A stretch of DNA of 12,339 nucleotides, taken from positions 1 through 12,339 of the forward strand of contig CAAGEF010000189.1 in NCBI GenBank assembly GCA_900768805.1, given 5' to 3'. The notes beneath the pieces are model-generated. The model was not told where the DNA came from and searched no databases. It worked only from the letters and a program-made list of their open reading frames with translations. This document shows, in pieces, positions 1 to 7,251 of this stretch. This stretch comes from Clostridia bacterium (GTDB taxonomy: Bacteria > Bacillota > Clostridia > TANB77 > CAG-508). Made by a program: the position numbers and the translations under genes. Every line of letters starts with the position of its first letter. Position 1 is the stretch's first letter.

Positions 1-1558
1 AATTATGAAATACATAGATTTCAACAAAAAAATAGGTGATAATAAAAGTCTTAATTTAAATATGATGTTCAAAGGAAATGCTGGAACAGGAAAAACTACA
101 GTAGCAAGAATTATAGGAGAAATTTTATATAATCTTGGAATAGTAAAAACAAATAAATTTGTTGAAGTAACAAGTAAGGATTTGATTGGAGATCATTTAG
201 GTCAAACATCTCCAAAAACACAACGAGCAATTGATTCTGCATTAGATGGAGTTTTATTTATAGATGAAGCATATTCTATAATGTCTAGTAAGGGAACTGC
301 TGATTATCCTACAGAATGTATATCTACACTATGTAAAGCAATGGAAAAAAACAGAGATAGATTAGTAGTAATATTTGCTGGATATACTAAAGAAATGAAT
401 GCATTTGTAAATAAAAATCAAGGTTTAATGTCAAGAATAGGTCATGTAATAGAATTTGAAGATTTTTCTAAAGAAGAATTATTAGATATTTTCAAAAATA
501 AAGTTAAAGAAAATAATTTTGAATTAGAAGAGGGTGTTGAAGCCAAAGTATTATCAAGTATTTCCAAAAATAAACTAATGAGAAATTTTGGAAATGCAAG
601 ATTTATAGATAATATGTATGAAAAACTCTTATTAACACATTCTTTAAATTTCAAAAATGAAAATGATTTAAGAAAATTTACTTGCAAAGATTTTGACATA
701 ATGGAACAAACTATTAAATCAGATGAAAGAACAATGGATGATATTTTATCAGATTTAAATTCTCTAACAGGACTAAAAGAAATAAAAGAAGTTTTAGAAG
801 GATTTGTTTCAACACTAGAATTTAATAAAAAGGTAAATATGCAAAATGAATTTAATATGCATATGATTTTTAAAGGGAATGCTGGAACAGGAAAAACTAC
901 CGTAGCAAGACTTTTAGCAGAGATATATTATAATTTGGGATATATCAAGAAAAATAAATTAGTAGAAGTTCAATCACAAGATTTAATTGGAGAATATGTA
1001 GGGCAAACTGGCCCAAAAACACAAAATGTAATCGAATCAGCTGTAGATGGAGTATTATTCATAGATGAAGCTTATGCAATAATGCAACATAGAGGAACTG
1101 GCGTTAGTTATACAGATGAATGTATTGCTACATTGTTAAAAGCAATGGAGGATTATAATGGAAGACTTATTATAATTTTTGCTGGTTATACAAATGAAAT
1201 GATTGAATTTAGAGATTTGAATCCAGGTTTAAAATCAAGAGTTGGATTTGAGCTTAATTTTGAGGATTATAATGTAGAAGAATTATTGGAAATATTTATT
1301 AAAAAATCTACAGATAAAGGTTTTAAAGTTACAGAATCAGCGATAGAAAAAGTTAAGAAGATTTTAGAAACAGCAAAAGAGGTTGAAAATTTTGGTAATG
1401 GTAGATTTATAAATAATATGATTCAAAAAATAATTGTTGAACATGCTATAAAAACAAGAGAAATAGATGATGAAACAAGACTTTTAACAATAGAAGAAGA
1501 GGATATAAATTTAGAAAAATTACAACCAGAATTATCTAAGAGAAAAATAGGATTTTAA
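1..1558 (+). CDS. Tandem CbxX/SpoVK-type AAA+ ATPase, 5' end cut by the window edge
   Basis: Two AAA+ domains of the CbxX/CfqX (SpoVK-like) family lie in tandem. Numbering from the first ATG (base 5), domain 1 has Walker A GNAGTGKT (24-31), Walker B LFIDEAY (84-90), a sensor-1 region FAGYT (124-128), arginine-finger candidate R144 and GNARF (sensor 2, about 196-200). Domain 2 repeats these at 291-298, 351-357, about 392-396, R412 and GNGRF. Domain 2 is preceded by an N-terminal segment (LNSLTGLKEIKEV, 251-263) that domain 1 lacks, and the frame stays open to base 1. The ATG at base 5 is therefore almost certainly internal and the real start lies upstream. Family members are ATP-driven remodelling proteins, for example Rubisco activase CbxX and sporulation protein SpoVK. 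The substrate here is unknown. All catalytic motifs are intact in both domains, so both could hydrolyse ATP. The gene ends at a terminator overlapping its stop codon. Confidence 0.9.
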   Translation, partial: IMKYIDFNKKIGDNKSLNLNMMFKGNAGTGKTTVARIIGEILYNLGIVKTNKFVEVTSKDLIGDHLGQTSPKTQRAIDSALDGVLFIDEAYSIMSSKGTADYPTECISTLCKAMEKNRDRLVVIFAGYTKEMNAFVNKNQGLMSRIGHVIEFEDFSKEELLDIFKNKVKENNFELEEGVEAKVLSSISKNKLMRNFGNARFIDNMYEKLLLTHSLNFKNENDLRKFTCKDFDIMEQTIKSDERTMDDILSDLNSLTGLKEIKEVLEGFVSTLEFNKKVNMQNEFNMHMIFKGNAGTGKTTVARLLAEIYYNLGYIKKNKLVEVQSQDLIGEYVGQTGPKTQNVIESAVDGVLFIDEAYAIMQHRGTGVSYTDECIATLLKAMEDYNGRLIIIFAGYTNEMIEFRDLNPGLKSRVGFELNFEDYNVEELLEIFIKKSTDKGFKVTESAIEKVKKILETAKEVENFGNGRFINNMIQKIIVEHAIKTREIDDETRLLTIEEEDINLEKLQPELSKRKIGF

Positions 1559-1578
1559 GAGCATGAAAATGCTCTTTT
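1557..1578 (+). terminator. Rho-independent terminator after the AAA+ gene
   Basis: A perfect 8-bp stem, AAGAGCAT (1557-1564) with ATGCTCTT (1569-1576), closes a GAAA tetraloop, and its T-rich 3' side runs on to base 1578. The stem begins inside the TAA stop codon. The U-tract is short (four T, the first two in the stem), so read-through into the next gene, only 43 bases after the stop, is plausible. I see no separate promoter for that gene in the gap. Confidence 0.7.
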
Positions 1579-1601
1579 AATTCGAATAAAAGGAGAAATA
1601 T

Positions 1602-2435
1602 ATGTTAAATTTAATGCCAAAAATAAGTGAAAAGTTTGAACAATTAGGTGGAGTAGAAAAATATGTTGAAAAATATGGAAAGGCTGAAATTCAATATTTT
1701 GTAAGAGAAGAAAGACCACATAATATTGATTTTTCAGTAGCAATAGAAAAATTATGCTCAATGTATAAAATGAAGGAAATAACAATTCATCCTCCTTTAG
1801 TTAATTATTTTGATATAGAAATGATTCTAATGTATGATGAAAATATAATAAAAAATATGTTGAATCAATTAGTAGATTTAAGCCAAAAATTAAATATAAA
1901 ATTAAATATTATTTTTCATACTCATTGGTCAAGAGTTCTTCATAGAGTAAATACTATTAAGAAAATAAAAGAATTATTGAAAATTGTTGAAGGCAAAAAT
2001 ATAACATTACTAATAGAAAATTTACTTATGATAATAGAACCAAGAAATGAATCAACAGCACTTCAATTATGCAAAGAAATTGATAATCCAAATTTAAGAA
2101 TGTGTTTAGATATATGCCATTTTCATAGTCAAGCAAATATTTATAAGACAGATATTGAGGAGTGGCTTGAGAGTAAGTTAAATAAAGAAGATTGTGAAAA
2201 ATATATTTATCAAATACATTTTTCATATACAGCTAATAATGATGGATATATAGATAAGAAAAATACTCATGGTATAGGTCATCCAACAGAAGAAGCTCTA
2301 TTAGAAGATTATAAGCTTTTAGAAAAATATGGAATTGAAAATAAACAAATAGTAACAGAAATTGCAGAATTTGATTATAGTTATAGAAGGTCACAAATTC
2401 AAGATATAGAATGGCTTGAAAAAAATTGTTTATAA
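1602..2435 (+). CDS. Xylose isomerase-like TIM-barrel protein (AP endonuclease 2 superfamily)
   Basis: A 277-residue protein with the alternating strand-helix pattern and metal-site residues of the xylose isomerase-like TIM-barrel superfamily (sugar-phosphate isomerases/epimerases and endonuclease IV). Visible candidate ligands at strand ends are H63 (TIHPP), H106 and H108 (FHTHW), E139 (LLIEN), D170 and H173 (LDICHFH), H206 (QIHFSY), H223 and H227 (HGIGH), and E253 (VTEI). This is the usual His/Glu/Asp set for two or three divalent metals. The length matches the family (about 260-300 residues). AGGAG at 1591-1595, six bases before the ATG, supports this start. The neighbours (an AAA+ ATPase and pyr genes) give no clue to the substrate. 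It could be a sugar isomerase/epimerase or a DNA-repair type nuclease; I do not see enough endonuclease IV signature to choose the latter. The superfamily call is secure, the reaction unknown. Confidence 0.8.
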   Translation: MLNLMPKISEKFEQLGGVEKYVEKYGKAEIQYFVREERPHNIDFSVAIEKLCSMYKMKEITIHPPLVNYFDIEMILMYDENIIKNMLNQLVDLSQKLNIKLNIIFHTHWSRVLHRVNTIKKIKELLKIVEGKNITLLIENLLMIIEPRNESTALQLCKEIDNPNLRMCLDICHFHSQANIYKTDIEEWLESKLNKEDCEKYIYQIHFSYTANNDGYIDKKNTHGIGHPTEEALLEDYKLLEKYGIENKQIVTEIAEFDYSYRRSQIQDIEWLEKNCL

Positions 2436-2446
2436 TTTGTATTTTA

Positions 2447-2475
2447 TTGACATCTTTATAGGAGTTTTATATAAT
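2447..2475 (+). promoter_or_regulatory. Consensus sigma-A promoter for pyrK-pyrD
   Basis: TTGACA (2447-2452) and TATAAT (2470-2475) are separated by exactly 17 bases, a perfect match to the housekeeping consensus. Transcription would start near 2482, leaving a leader of only about 25 bases before the pyrK ATG. That leaves no room for a PyrR-type attenuator. Confidence 0.8.
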
Positions 2476-2492
2476 TTTATTGAAAAAAATTA

Positions 2493-2498
2493 AGGAGG
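2493..2498 (+). promoter_or_regulatory. Ribosome binding site that fixes the pyrK start
   Basis: AGGAGG sits eight bases before the ATG at 2507. A longer reading from a TTG at 2480 is in frame, but this site lies inside that extension and the TTG would fall at or before the predicted transcript start. The ATG at 2507 is therefore the start. Confidence 0.85.
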
Positions 2499-2506
2499 AT
2501 AAAAAT

Positions 2507-3283
2507 ATGCCAAAACTAATACAAGCTAAATTAATAAAAAAAGAACAACTTAAAACTGATATTATAAAATTTGGCGTGGAATCTGAAGAATTAGTTTCTT
2601 TAGCAAAACCAGGTCAATTTTTAGAAATAAGAGTTTCAGAAGAGGTTGTTCCATTCTTAAGAAGACCAATTAGTATACACAATATTGATAAAGCTAATAA
2701 TATTATAGAATTTATATTTCAAATTAAAGGGAAAGGTACAGAAATTTTATCAAAAAAATCTATTGGAGATATGATAGATATAATTGGCCCTTTAGGAAAT
2801 GGTATTTTTGATTTAAAAGATTATAAAAATGTAGCAGTAATAGGTGGAGGTATAGGAATATTCCCTTTATATGAGCTTGTAAAATCAGCACCTAAAGATG
2901 TTACTACTACAACATATTTAGGTTTTAGAAATAAAGAATTAGTTACTTTAGAAAATGAATTTAAAGAAGCTAGTTCTTATTTTGTATTAACTACTGATGA
3001 TGGAAGTTATGGGCAAAGTGGTTTTGCAATAAATTATTTAAAAGAGGATATAAAAGATAAAAAATATGATGCAATATACGCATGTGGACCAATGCCAATG
3101 CTTAAAGCAGTTCAAGAACTATCAAAAGAAACTGGAGTACCTGCATATCTTTCTTTAGAAAAATTAATGGGATGTGGAGTTGGAGCATGCCTAGGCTGTA
3201 ATGTTATGAATACTGCAAAAGGTGCTTATGATAAAGTGTGTAAAGATGGACCAATATTTTTAGCTAGTGATGTTGAATTATAG
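2507..3283 (+). CDS. pyrK: Dihydroorotate dehydrogenase electron-transfer subunit PyrK
   Basis: PyrK is the FAD and [2Fe-2S] subunit that passes electrons from dihydroorotate oxidation in PyrD to NAD+, in a cytoplasmic PyrD2-PyrK2 complex of pyrimidine synthesis. The 258-residue protein has a ferredoxin-reductase-like layout. The FAD-binding RRPIS is at 52-56 and GPLGNG at 94-99. The nucleotide-binding GGGIGI is at 113-118 and CGPMPM at 193-198. A C-terminal cluster motif supplies the four cysteines C223, C228, C231 (MGCGVGACLGC) and C245 (KVCKDGP). Length is normal for the family (about 255-260). pyrD follows after 14 bases with its own AAAGGAG (3284-3290), so the two are one transcription unit. 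No motif is missing. Identification is secure from the cysteine pattern, the FAD motif and adjacency to pyrD. Confidence 0.96.
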   Translation: MPKLIQAKLIKKEQLKTDIIKFGVESEELVSLAKPGQFLEIRVSEEVVPFLRRPISIHNIDKANNIIEFIFQIKGKGTEILSKKSIGDMIDIIGPLGNGIFDLKDYKNVAVIGGGIGIFPLYELVKSAPKDVTTTTYLGFRNKELVTLENEFKEASSYFVLTTDDGSYGQSGFAINYLKEDIKDKKYDAIYACGPMPMLKAVQELSKETGVPAYLSLEKLMGCGVGACLGCNVMNTAKGAYDKVCKDGPIFLASDVEL

Positions 3284-3297
3284 AAAGGAGAATTTTT

Positions 3298-4218
3298 ATG
3301 AATACAGAAATAAATTTTGCTGGAATTAAAATGAAAAATCCTGTAACAGTTGCTTCAGGTACATTTGGATATGGTAGAGAATATAATGATATGATAGATT
3401 TGAATAAACTTGGTGCTATTATAACAAAAGGAACTTCTTATAAGTCTAAAATGGGAAATAAAGGCCCTAGAGTTGTAGAAACTACTGCTGGAATGATGAA
3501 TGCAATTGGCTTGGAAAATCCAGGTGTAGATTATTTTATAGAAAACGATTTACCATTTTTAAAGCAATTTGATACAGCAATAATAGTTAATGCATTTGGG
3601 GGAACAGGAGGAACTATACAAGACTATGTGAATGTTTGTGAGGTTTTAAATAAACTAGATATAGATGGTGTAGAGCTAAATTTATCTTGTCCAAATGTTA
3701 AAGCTGGTTGTTTAGCTTATGGAACGACTTATGAAGGAGTAAAGGAAATTACTTCAGCAGTAAGAAAAGTATTAACAAATAAACCTTTAATAATAAAATT
3801 AACACCAAATATTACTGATATAACAATACCAGCAAAAGCAGCAGAAGAAGCTGGAGCTGATGCTATATCTTTAATAAATACATTGACAGCAATGAAAATA
3901 GATATTAATACAAGAAAGCCAGTTTTAGCAAATAATACAGGTGGATTATCTGGCCCTGCTATTAAACCTGTTGCAGTAAGAATGGTATATCAAGCAGCTC
4001 ATGCTGTAAAAATACCAGTTATGGGGTTAGGAGGAATCATGAATGGTGAGGATGCTATAGAATTTATGCTTGCCGGAGCTAGTTGTATTTCTATCGGATG
4101 TGGAAATTTTGTTGATCCAATGTGTAGTATAAAAACAGTTGAAGGAATAGAAAATTACATGAAAAAACACAATATCCAAAATATCAAAGAAATCATAGGT
4201 GGAGTTCAAATGAATTAG
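3298..4218 (+). CDS. pyrD: Dihydroorotate dehydrogenase catalytic subunit, class 1B
   Basis: A 306-residue FMN TIM-barrel enzyme that oxidises dihydroorotate to orotate, working with PyrK to use NAD+. The class 1 catalytic cysteine is C131 in ELNLSCPNVKAG (126-137). K44 (ITKGT) is the expected active-site/FMN lysine. NTL (194-196), GGLSG (215-219) and GLGGI (243-247) are the orotate and FMN phosphate loops. A cysteine base rather than serine marks class 1, and the adjacent pyrK marks 1B. The segment SIGCGNF (265-271) replaces the usual VGTANF-like FMN phosphate loop, with Cys where Thr is common; the protein otherwise looks intact. Start: ATG with AAAGGAG seven bases upstream. Other pyr genes are not in the window, so the remaining pathway must be encoded elsewhere. 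Confidence 0.95.
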   Translation: MNTEINFAGIKMKNPVTVASGTFGYGREYNDMIDLNKLGAIITKGTSYKSKMGNKGPRVVETTAGMMNAIGLENPGVDYFIENDLPFLKQFDTAIIVNAFGGTGGTIQDYVNVCEVLNKLDIDGVELNLSCPNVKAGCLAYGTTYEGVKEITSAVRKVLTNKPLIIKLTPNITDITIPAKAAEEAGADAISLINTLTAMKIDINTRKPVLANNTGGLSGPAIKPVAVRMVYQAAHAVKIPVMGLGGIMNGEDAIEFMLAGASCISIGCGNFVDPMCSIKTVEGIENYMKKHNIQNIKEIIGGVQMN

Positions 4219-4247
4219 TTGATTTTTAGTGAAATTTGTAGTATTAT
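4219..4247 (+). promoter_or_regulatory. Possible sigma-A promoter for ppaC
   Basis: TTGATT (4219-4224) and TATTAT (4242-4247) are 17 bases apart, immediately after the pyrD stop codon. Transcription would start near 4254, placing the whole inverted REP-like pair in the ppaC leader. The match is fair rather than strong; read-through from pyrD is an alternative. Confidence 0.4.
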
Positions 4248-4257
4248 TGGTAAGAAA

Positions 4258-4349
4258 TGGGAAATAGGGATAGTTGTCTTTTCCCATTTTAAATTAAAAT
4301 ATATGAAATAATAAATGAAATGGGAAAAGCAAAATATCCCTATTTCCCA
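4258..4349 (+). repeat. Inverted pair of REP-like palindromes (REPIN-like element)
   Basis: Two 32-base units in opposite orientation (4258-4289 and 4318-4349) flank a 28-base AT spacer. Outer arms of 15 bases match perfectly as reverse complements: TGGGAAATAGGGATA (4258-4272) and TATCCCTATTTCCCA (4335-4349). Inner arms of 12 also match: CTTTTCCCATTT (4278-4289) and AAATGGGAAAAG (4318-4329). Only the five bases between arms differ. Each unit can also fold alone, with AAATGGGAAA (4255-4264) pairing with TTTCCCATTT (4280-4289) in the first. This is the architecture of REP doublets spread by REP-associated IS200-like transposases. No such transposase is in the window. The element may also act as a terminator or RNA-stability hairpin between pyrD and ppaC. 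Confidence 0.65.
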
Positions 4350-4359
4350 ATAAAGAAAC

Positions 4360-4363
4360 GGAG
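4360..4363 (+). promoter_or_regulatory. Ribosome binding site that fixes the ppaC start
   Basis: GGAG lies seven bases before the ATG at 4371. An in-frame ATG at 4320 is open, but it begins inside the REP-like repeat and has no ribosome binding site of its own. The 17 residues it adds are the repeat read as protein. Confidence 0.8.
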
Positions 4364-4370
4364 AATAAAA

Positions 4371-5294
4371 ATGAAAGAAATATTAATTTTTGGACACAAA
4401 AATCCAGATACAGATTCAATCTGTTCAAGTATGGTAAAACAAATATTAAATGAAAAAAACGGAAAAACAAATTCACAAGCTGTTAGATTGGGAAACTTAA
4501 ATAAAGAAACTGAATTTGTATTAAATTATTTAGGTATAGAAGCTCCTGAATTAATAACAAAAGTAGATGAGGGACAAAAAGTAATATTAGTAGATCATAA
4601 TGAATTTAATCAAAGTGTAGATGGAATCGAAAATGCAAAAATAATTGGTGTAATTGATCATCACAGAATATCTAATTTTCAAACAGCAGAACCATTATAT
4701 TATACAGCAAGACCATATGGATGTACTGCAACAATTTTATATAAAGATTTTGTAGAAAAAGGTTTAACAATAGATAAAAAAGAAGCTGTTTTAATGGCAA
4801 GTTGTATAATCTCTGATACATTATTATTAAAATCACCAACAACAACTTCTCATGATAAAGAAGCTTTAGAAAATTTAGCTAAAATTGCTGGTTTAGATTA
4901 TAATACATATGGTTTAGATATGTTAAAAGCTGGAACAGATTTAAGTTCATTTACAATAGAAGAAATTTTATCTATAGATGCTAAAAAGATAGATTTAAAA
5001 GAAGTTAAATCTATAATTGCTCAAGTAAATACAGCTTCAATAGAAGATGTTATGAAAATGGAAGCTGAGCTTAAAGAAAAAATGCAAGAAAAAATAGCGG
5101 CAGAAGGTTTAGATTTATTCATGTTTTTAATAACAGACATAGTAAATAGTAATTCACAAGTTATTGCTTTAGGTTCTTCTGCTAAAATAGTTGAAAAAGC
5201 TTATGGTGTTACATTAGAAAATGATACAGCATTATTAAAAGGTGTAGTTTCAAGAAAGAAACAAGTAGTGCCAATAATGACTGAAAATGCATAG
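4371..5294 (+). CDS. ppaC: Manganese-dependent inorganic pyrophosphatase (family II, DHH)
   Basis: Hydrolyses pyrophosphate to two phosphates in the cytoplasm, pulling nucleotide, RNA, DNA and tRNA charging reactions forward. From the ATG at 4371 the protein has 307 residues. The metal ligands fall at H9, D13 and D15 (GHKNPDTDS), D75 (VDHNE), H97 (IDHHR, 95-99) and D149 (ISDT). These are the positions reported for the Bacillus subtilis enzyme, which strongly supports this start. The substrate-binding SRKKQ (294-298) of the C-terminal DHHA2 domain is present near the end. Domain order is DHH (about 1-185), then DHHA2. The gene stands alone between the REP-like pair and a strong terminator, so it is probably monocistronic. 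Nothing is missing. Confidence 0.96.
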   Translation: MKEILIFGHKNPDTDSICSSMVKQILNEKNGKTNSQAVRLGNLNKETEFVLNYLGIEAPELITKVDEGQKVILVDHNEFNQSVDGIENAKIIGVIDHHRISNFQTAEPLYYTARPYGCTATILYKDFVEKGLTIDKKEAVLMASCIISDTLLLKSPTTTSHDKEALENLAKIAGLDYNTYGLDMLKAGTDLSSFTIEEILSIDAKKIDLKEVKSIIAQVNTASIEDVMKMEAELKEKMQEKIAAEGLDLFMFLITDIVNSNSQVIALGSSAKIVEKAYGVTLENDTALLKGVVSRKKQVVPIMTENA

Positions 5295-5309
5295 AAAAAG
5301 AACTTCTAG

Positions 5310-5351
5310 AACTTCTTAAATATTTTTTATTTAAGAAGTTTTTTTATTTTT
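5310..5351 (+). terminator. Strong rho-independent terminator after ppaC
   Basis: A perfect 12-bp stem, AACTTCTTAAAT (5310-5321) with ATTTAAGAAGTT (5329-5340), has a 7-base loop and is followed by TTTTTATTTTT. It lies 15 bases after the ppaC stop and separates that gene from the following operon. Confidence 0.9.
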
Positions 5352-5356
5352 AGACA

Positions 5357-5391
5357 GGGGCAGACAAAGGGACGGGGAATTTGTCTGCCTC
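5357..5391 (+). repeat. Solitary GC-rich REP-like hairpin
   Basis: GGCAGACAAA (5359-5368) and TTTGTCTGCC (5380-5389) are perfect inverted arms. Two further outer pairs (one G-T) extend the stem to 12. The 11-base loop GGGACGGGGAA is strikingly G-rich against the surrounding AT-rich DNA. The loop core (AGGGA followed by C/T, G/A, G) resembles the AGGGATAG segment of the doublet at 4258-4349, suggesting the same broad repeat class with a different stem. It lies beyond the ppaC terminator, so it is unlikely to be part of that terminator. The rest of the 229-base gap holds only the terminator and the promoter downstream. Confidence 0.6.
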
Positions 5392-5433
5392 ATATTTTTA
5401 AAAAATGTAATAAATATAGTGTGTAAAATTTTG

Positions 5434-5462
5434 TTTACTGTAAAAGAAGTTTATGATATAAT
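5434..5462 (+). promoter_or_regulatory. Sigma-A promoter for the WG-repeat gene operon
   Basis: TTTACT (5434-5439) and TATAAT (5457-5462) are 17 bases apart, and TGA directly before the -10 gives an extended -10 (TGATATAAT). Transcription would start near 5469, about 55 bases before the TTG start. It is the only convincing promoter before the five genes up to yigZ. Confidence 0.65.
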
Positions 5463-5511
5463 TCTATAAATTATTAAAAATAAAAAATTTATTTTTGATA
5501 TACAAATTTTT

Positions 5512-5515
5512 GGAG
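5512..5515 (+). promoter_or_regulatory. Ribosome binding site supporting a TTG start
   Basis: GGAG is eight bases before the TTG at 5524. The next in-frame ATG lies after the hydrophobic segment and would remove the membrane anchor, so the TTG start is preferred. Confidence 0.7.
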
Positions 5516-5523
5516 ATGATTTT

Positions 5524-7239
5524 TTGAAAGATAAAAATTTTGGAAAAATATTTATTATAGTTATTGTAGTAATTTTAATTGTAATATCAATATTATTTAT
5601 GAAAAAATTGAATTCTAAAACAATTTATTCAGATGAAAATAAAAAGTATGAAATAAATTATTTTGTTGAATATTCATCTGATGGAACTGTTGGAGTGGTA
5701 AATAAAAAAGGAGAGGAAATTATAGAAACTAAATATGCAGATATTTATATTCCTAATCCAGAAAAAGATGTGTTTTTTTGTTTTGAAGATGAAGAGAAGG
5801 TTGTGATTATAAATTCAAAAGGCGAAGAATTATTTAAAAACTATAAAAATGTAAGTACAATTATGACTTCTGATGGTATGTTAGAATTTGAAAAAGAAGT
5901 TTTAAAATTTTATGAAAACGGAAAATATGGATTACTTGATTTAGATGGAAATGTTGTGGTTCAAGCTGAATATGACAATATAGAAAGTCTTAATTTTAAA
6001 CCAGGAAGATTGTTAGTAAAAAAGAATAATTTTTATGGTGTAATTGATATAAAAGGTAATATTGTTGTTGACATTAAATATTCATCTATTGAAGGTGATG
6101 GCTTCTGTACTGAAAATGATGGTTATATCAAAACAGGCTATATAGTAAAAGAAAAAAAAGATACAGGATATTATTATGGTTATATAAATCCAAATGGAAA
6201 GCTTGTATTAAAAACTGAATATGAAAGTGTTGAAAGAATTCTAAATTATACTGATACAAATAATATATATTTGGTAGGTATGAAAAATGGTAAAAAAGGT
6301 TTTTATAAAAATGGAAAAAATATTATAGAAAATAAATATCAAAGTATTACATATTCAGCAAGTTCTAATATAATTGTTGCTGGAACTTCAAGAAAGTACT
6401 TGTTTTACAATTTAGATGGAAAACAGATTTTAGATTCAAAATATGAGGAATATTCTTTAGCTGGTAATTACATATCGGTATTAGAAGATGGTGCTAGAAA
6501 ATTATATGATACAAATGGAAATTTTCTTACAAATGTAGCTTATAAGAGTATTAAAGAAACTGGAAATCCTAATTATTTCATTACAGTAGATGAGAATAAT
6601 AGATATAGTATAATGAACAAAAGTACAGAGCTTCAAGATACATATTTAAATTTGAAATATGCTTTTGATGATTATTTTATTTTTACAACAGATGATAACA
6701 AATCAGGAGTATTAAATGTCTGGACAGGCATTGTTATTGAACCTGAATACGAAAGTATTTTAAAAATAGATAATATAAATGCATTAGAAGCCAAGAATGA
6801 AAATCAAACTACAATATATTCTAAAGATTTAGAAAAGATTTCAACAATAAGTGATGCAATTGTGGAAAGCGTAAAGGAAAAATATACTGTAGTGTATTCA
6901 AATACTGATATGATATATTTAGATGAAAATGGAAAAGAAATTTCTAATAAAAATATATATGAAAATGAATTATATTCAATAAAAAAAGATGGAAAATGGG
7001 GCTTTCAAGATAAGTCAGGAAATATTATTGTTGAATGTATTTATGATATAGTAACAGAATTAAATGACTATGGTTTTGCTGGTATAAAAAAAGATGGAAA
7101 ATGGGGAATAATTGATAGTTCTGGAAATTTAATTTCAGAACCTAAATATGAAATTGAAACATATTATTTTCCAAGCTTTATTGGAAAAACATATATAGAA
7201 TTAACAGATAGTTTGCATTGTATAAAATTAGAAAATTAA
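5524..7239 (+). CDS. Membrane-anchored WG-repeat protein
   Basis: A 571-residue protein, TTG start, with one hydrophobic segment (about residues 9-25, after a lysine-rich tip). This predicts a signal anchor with the bulk outside the membrane. The rest is built of about ten WG-like beta repeats. The pattern is DGKWG, then hydrophobics, a G-N/D-G turn and a final KY/EY. Clear copies are at 132-153, 168-189, 215-236, 391-412, 489-510 and 524-543; weaker ones are at 54-73, 255-275, 289-309 and 322-343. True WG appears only in the last two repeats; earlier ones have YG, VG, KG or SG. WG repeats form beta-propeller-like or solenoid folds in many clostridial surface proteins, with no defined function. 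I see no lipobox, cell-wall sorting motif or catalytic domain. The next gene's ribosome binding site overlaps this stop codon, indicating co-transcription. Function unknown. Confidence 0.88.
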   Translation: MKDKNFGKIFIIVIVVILIVISILFMKKLNSKTIYSDENKKYEINYFVEYSSDGTVGVVNKKGEEIIETKYADIYIPNPEKDVFFCFEDEEKVVIINSKGEELFKNYKNVSTIMTSDGMLEFEKEVLKFYENGKYGLLDLDGNVVVQAEYDNIESLNFKPGRLLVKKNNFYGVIDIKGNIVVDIKYSSIEGDGFCTENDGYIKTGYIVKEKKDTGYYYGYINPNGKLVLKTEYESVERILNYTDTNNIYLVGMKNGKKGFYKNGKNIIENKYQSITYSASSNIIVAGTSRKYLFYNLDGKQILDSKYEEYSLAGNYISVLEDGARKLYDTNGNFLTNVAYKSIKETGNPNYFITVDENNRYSIMNKSTELQDTYLNLKYAFDDYFIFTTDDNKSGVLNVWTGIVIEPEYESILKIDNINALEAKNENQTTIYSKDLEKISTISDAIVESVKEKYTVVYSNTDMIYLDENGKEISNKNIYENELYSIKKDGKWGFQDKSGNIIVECIYDIVTELNDYGFAGIKKDGKWGIIDSSGNLISEPKYEIETYYFPSFIGKTYIELTDSLHCIKLEN

Positions 7240-7251
7240 AGGAGAATAAAA

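Noticed and set aside
2480..2506. N-terminal extension of pyrK from a TTG
   Set aside because: The strong AGGAGG lies inside it and the TTG is at or before the predicted transcript start; family similarity begins at the ATG at 2507.
4258..4349. CRISPR array or insertion sequence ends
   Set aside because: Only two units, in opposite orientation, with no regular spacers, no transposase gene and no target duplication.
4320..4370. N-terminal extension of ppaC from an upstream ATG
   Set aside because: It is the REP-like repeat read in frame. Starting at 4371 places all metal ligands at the positions known from the B. subtilis enzyme.
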